DNA of 64,000 nucleotides, taken from assembly GCA_023101725.1 (NCBI GenBank), contig JALJCO010010291.1, positions 103,122-167,121 of the forward strand, written 5' to 3'. Made by a program: the position numbers and the translations under genes. This document shows, piece by piece, positions 62,505-64,000 of this stretch. The notes below the pieces were generated by a model. It searched no databases and was not told the DNA's origin. It was given only the letters and a program-made list of their open reading frames with translations. Each line of letters starts with the position of its first letter. The first letter of the stretch is position 1. Source of the stretch: Atherinomorus stipes. Its lineage: Eukaryota > Chordata > Actinopteri > Atheriniformes > Atherinidae.

Positions 62505-64000
62505 CAGTGGCGTGCACAGACATTTTGGGGGGCAGGTGCTCAGTGAAAAATAAGGGCACTTTGAGTAACGAGTGGAAATGCCGGTAGACATGTTTCGATA
62601 CCGATTCTAATACTTGTGCTGTGGGTTTCGGCTGACACGGAGTACTTACACCACTATATTATTGAAAAATATATTTTACCTGCATAACTGTGATATGATT
62701 ATTATTGTGGTAAATGTCTGGCTCAGATTAAACCCTTTGCAAAACAATCAATTTAGCAAATTGAATCCATTTATTTTTAAATGCAGTCTTGCTGGAGAGA
62801 AAATCCAGTATGAAATCCAGCCACATCACCAACATGATCACTGGTTAGCTCCTTGTCTAACAGGTGATCAGTTCTTCTTCACCCTCCAAACCATCAGCTG
62901 CACCACAGCTTTATCTGAGTATTCTGGGATTCATCTCCCTCATCTTCCATGTTGGTAGACGTTCTATTGCAGGAAGCACAGAGCTGCTTCCCTGCTGTAG
63001 CTCCCTAGAATAGAATAATAGTTGTAATAATAGCCCACTTTTAAGATTTAATAATAGCCTTTTAAGGTAAATACAAGATTACTGTAAGTCTTGTAACATA
63101 AATATCTTCTGGTTGGTACTGTACATCACTCATATAATCAGCTAAAACAGCATGCCTGATTTAGTAGCCAAACCACTTTGTGTTAAAAGAAAATGTGGAC
63201 AGTTTTTAAGATATTTCAATAAAATTAGAGGAACAGTTCAACTTCTGAGCTTTAAAAGGCCCTCAACAGTTAACTCTGACCTTCCATCTTCATCATTCTC
63301 CTCGCTGCTGGGGGTTTCCAGAGCAGAGAGCTGCTCTCTGTAGCTCCCCTTCTTTTTCTTTTTTAAGCCTCTCCTTTCAAGGCATTATGCTGTAATTGGT
63401 GAATAAAGAGACCAACAGTATGAATAAGACTGCTTTCACACATGACAACAAGACACTATGCTACTTTTTCTGCATTTGTCATTTGGTAAATAAATTACTG
63501 TGTTAATTATGTAGCCTGATGCAGACCTACACAATACTCCTCCTAAATATTCAGCTTAAGCCTGTTGTTAGACTGACACGCTGCACCACCGACAATCCTC
63601 CACTGATGGTCATAACGTCATATCTGTTATTGATTTTAGCAAGCGGCTAGCTTGCTAAGCAGGTGAGCAGTCGGTTAGCTATGCGGTTGTATGACGGCTG
63701 CCTCACCACAGAGGCAAATGAATCCTAAATGCAAGTTATAACTTGACATCAGAGGGCAGATGAGGGGGCAAACTCCAACTCATCCATCTGTGTGTTACCT
63801 GTCTGGCGGGCATGGGAGGAGGAGAGTTGAGCTGCAGCTGCGCACTGTTGCTGGGTGCCGTGCTTGCTCTGCACTTCACGCTGAGCAGGGTGGGGTGGGG
63901 GTGGAGCAAATATCAATTTTGGGGCAACATTATCACACTTTTAATTGCTGAGCTTAAGTAGATGATCGTTTCAGCATGGGCCACGTACATTGTAAAAAAA
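62505..64000. mobile_element. hAT-type element, copy 3 (cut by window end)
   Basis: Starts CAGTGGCGTGCACAGA at 62505 after GTCACCAG (62497-62504), the same target as 43922. It aligns with that element but lacks the Harbinger-like insertion, with a single TTA at 63225-63227. The right end is outside the window. Confidence 0.88.

Larger units (their letters stand above)
59641..64000 (+). repeat. Segmental duplication unit, copy 3 (cut by window end)
   Basis: It repeats the opening of copy 1: an old flank, the hAT MITE at 60046-60293, the Tc1-type element at 60792-62355 and the same flank afterwards. A hAT element starts at 62505, at the same target as the one at 43922. The shared insertion site shows that copies 2 and 3 separated after that hAT insertion, while copy 1 still has the empty site at 2863-2870. 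Confidence 0.8.

Overview
The window looks like nuclear DNA of a teleost fish. It is low in ordinary genes and dominated by transposable elements typical of fish: a Tc1-type element with a long inverted repeat, many hAT-type elements with 8-bp target duplications, a BEL/Pao retrotransposon, a Merlin element and LINE 3' ends. Genes show GT-AG (one GC-AG) introns and vertebrate-style promoters. I see no bacterial, viral-genome or CRISPR features.

Large-scale layout: at least three tandem copies of a segmental-duplication unit of roughly 15 kb. Copy 1 is about 1-15383, copy 2 about 15384-59640, and copy 3 begins near 59641 and runs off the window. Each unit opens with the same hAT MITE remnant and the same dead Tc1-type transposon (1158-2722, 16005-17543 plus 43553-43771, 60792-62355). 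In copies 1 and 2 these are followed by a long coiled-coil gene, a LINE tail and the first exons of a small secreted or membrane protein gene. Copies differ by insertions that leave clean empty sites in a sister copy: a hAT element at 43922, a Harbinger-like MITE inside it at 44648, a tRNA-like insertion near 55510 and a rearranged hAT at 56867-58784.

The Tc1 copy of unit 2 is split by 26 kb of nested insertions (17544-43552). The outer element X (ends AATCCGTGTATGG) holds a 6.5-kb palindromic element (19504-26031, arms about 2.3 kb, 6-bp target duplication) and a 16.2-kb Merlin-type element (27084-43304, inverted repeats about 700 bp, 8-bp target duplication GTTTTCAC). The Merlin element carries two divergent intron-containing genes: a DDE transposase of the IS1595/ISXO2 type on the plus strand, and a seven-exon minus-strand gene resembling the vertebrate protein CCDC106. 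An intron of that second gene received a fold-back TTAA MITE and, 11 bases away, a nearly intact BEL/Pao retrotransposon whose two 800-bp LTRs differ at one base that I could find.

The most gene-like host locus is the 1050-codon intronless ORF at 7531-10683. It has six N-terminal hydrophobic repeats of about 30 residues, then hundreds of residues of 7-residue periodicity built on a 21-bp DNA repeat. Its promoter has an NRF1-like site, a perfect RFX X-box and a perfect CRE, a combination that suggests ciliated or germ cells. The copy-2 paralogue (48725-51228) keeps the promoter sites but is frameshifted. Several otherwise well-preserved ORFs are broken by single-base changes, most of them in homopolymers, so assembly or consensus error must be considered.
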